The position numbers and the translations under genes were made by a program. Of a stretch of 38,743 nt of DNA, positions 38,069 to 38,743 are shown in pieces; position 1 is the stretch's first letter; every line of letters starts with the position of its first letter. Below the pieces are notes generated by a model. It saw nothing but the letters and a program-made list of their open reading frames with translations, did not search any database and had not been told where the DNA came from. The stretch lies in assembly GCA_937949785.1 (NCBI GenBank), contig CALEDH010000008.1, forward strand, positions 234,028 to 272,770, given 5' to 3'. This DNA is from an uncultured Sulfolobales archaeon (GTDB taxonomy: Archaea > Thermoproteota > Thermoprotei_A > Sulfolobales > NBVN01).

Positions 38069-38743
38069 TTGACTAGAGTTCTTAAAGGACGGTTGAAGGC
38101 TATCGTCACCTTCATAACCTTCTTAATGGGTGCCTACAACGTATATACCCTCACCTTTGTTGTTTACGACCTAATAGCCCATATGGCTTTAAACCTCACC
38201 TTCGTACTACCTCTTATCTACCTCCTATACCCTGCTAGGAAGAAGGATATTAGTAGGGTTCCCTGGTATGATTACCTACTGGCAGTGGTTTCAGCAATAC
38301 CGCCGCTAATGCTCTATCTAAACTACACAACCTGGATTTACGGTAGGTGGTACTTCATAATGGAACTACCTATGGAGCAGTTCATACTAGGCCTTATATT
38401 CCTAGTAAGTGTCGTAGAGGCTGTTAGGAGGGCTGCTGGCCTACCCATGATGTTAGTTGTCTTATCCTTCTTAATCTACCTATATGTAGGGCCTTACATA
38501 CCGCCACCTTTAAGACATAGAGGTTTAAGCATAGTTAGGATTGTTGAGGCTAACTACGTCACAGGAGCGTACGGAGTCTTCACAACACCTCTTCAGGTGA
38601 TATCCACCTACGTCATAGCTTTCACTATCTTAGGGGCTGTGTTCAGTGAGGTCGGTGTTGGTAAGTTCTTCATAGACCTTGCTAAGGCCTTAGTTGGTAG
38701 GATGGTTGGAGGCCCTGCTAAGATCGCTGTAGTTGCTTCATCC
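38069..38743 (+). CDS. TRAP transporter fused permease, 4TM/12TM type (partial, right edge)
   Basis: 225 residues of the N-terminal part; the full family is over 600. This is the fused small and large membrane subunit used with TAXI-type binding proteins for carboxylate uptake driven by ion gradients. Four early helices (about 10-32, 38-54, 68-84, 105-120) are followed by the large-subunit start: GVFTTPLQVISTYVIAFTIL, GAVFSEVGVGKFFIDLAKAL and GGPAKIAVVASS, the conserved DctM-like entry. TTG 38069 is the only start in frame after a stop. The binding protein gene is not in the window and may follow. Confidence 0.9.
   Translation, partial: MTRVLKGRLKAIVTFITFLMGAYNVYTLTFVVYDLIAHMALNLTFVLPLIYLLYPARKKDISRVPWYDYLLAVVSAIPPLMLYLNYTTWIYGRWYFIMELPMEQFILGLIFLVSVVEAVRRAAGLPMMLVVLSFLIYLYVGPYIPPPLRHRGLSIVRIVEANYVTGAYGVFTTPLQVISTYVIAFTILGAVFSEVGVGKFFIDLAKALVGRMVGGPAKIAVVASS

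Overview
The window is a gene-dense piece (about 40 genes in 38.7 kb) of an archaeal chromosome, most likely from a thermophilic member of the Thermoproteota (Crenarchaeota). Signs are archaeal TATA boxes about 25-30 bp before many starts, many leaderless or TTG/GTG-initiated genes, archaeal-only families (D-aminoacyl-tRNA deacylase DtdA, a COG1665 nucleotidyltransferase, a His-type Thi4, a mevalonate kinase) and purine-loaded coding strands. I cannot name a genus from sequence alone. No rRNA, tRNA, CRISPR array or insertion sequence was seen.

Layout. 0-6 kb: a class I aldolase of the DapA/NAL superfamily (cut by the left edge), a membrane protein, a cupin, a fumarylacetoacetate-hydrolase-family enzyme, a TrkH potassium transporter, a HAD phosphatase, and a C_GCAxxG_C_C redox protein with no normal start codon. 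6-12.3 kb: a 2-oxoacid/acetoin dehydrogenase operon in the order E1alpha, E1beta, AcoX-type ATP-NAD-kinase-like protein, E2, unusual E3, lipoate-protein ligase, with an AT-rich hairpin at the end of E1beta. 12.4-21 kb: dtdA, then a metabolic island with a UxaA/SuyB-type lyase subunit, two divergent cyclophilin-like paralogues, an Ldh2/ComC-type dehydrogenase, an acetolactate-synthase-like TPP enzyme, glutamate dehydrogenase and ComB (phosphosulfolactate phosphatase). 21-22.9 kb: a stretch of different character with eroded reading frames, a stand-alone HdrA N-terminal domain protein, a ferredoxin with Asp in place of one cluster Cys, and a small winged-helix protein divergent from glycerate 2-kinase.

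24-38.7 kb: a membrane glycosyltransferase, the COG1665 nucleotidyltransferase, thi4, a membrane-anchored SagB-type flavoenzyme coupled to a small membrane protein, an orphan N6-adenine methyltransferase-like protein with an altered catalytic motif, a cation efflux protein, bifunctional NAD(P)HX repair enzyme, ribose-5-phosphate isomerase overlapping mevalonate kinase tail to tail, thiL, a phosphoesterase with a tiny zinc-ribbon partner, a flavodoxin-like protein, and the start of a fused TRAP transporter permease (cut by the right edge).

How they fit together. Thi4 and ThiL supply thiamine diphosphate, which the E1 subunits and the acetolactate-synthase-like enzyme need. LplA charges the E2 lipoyl domain. 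ComB, the ComC-like dehydrogenase, the TPP enzyme and the SuyB-like lyase together suggest, without proving, sulfolactate or related hydroxyacid metabolism. The best leads for something new are the divergent cyclophilin-like pair in that island, the anchored SagB/membrane-protein pair, the HPPF methyltransferase, and the HdrA-domain/Asp-ferredoxin module.
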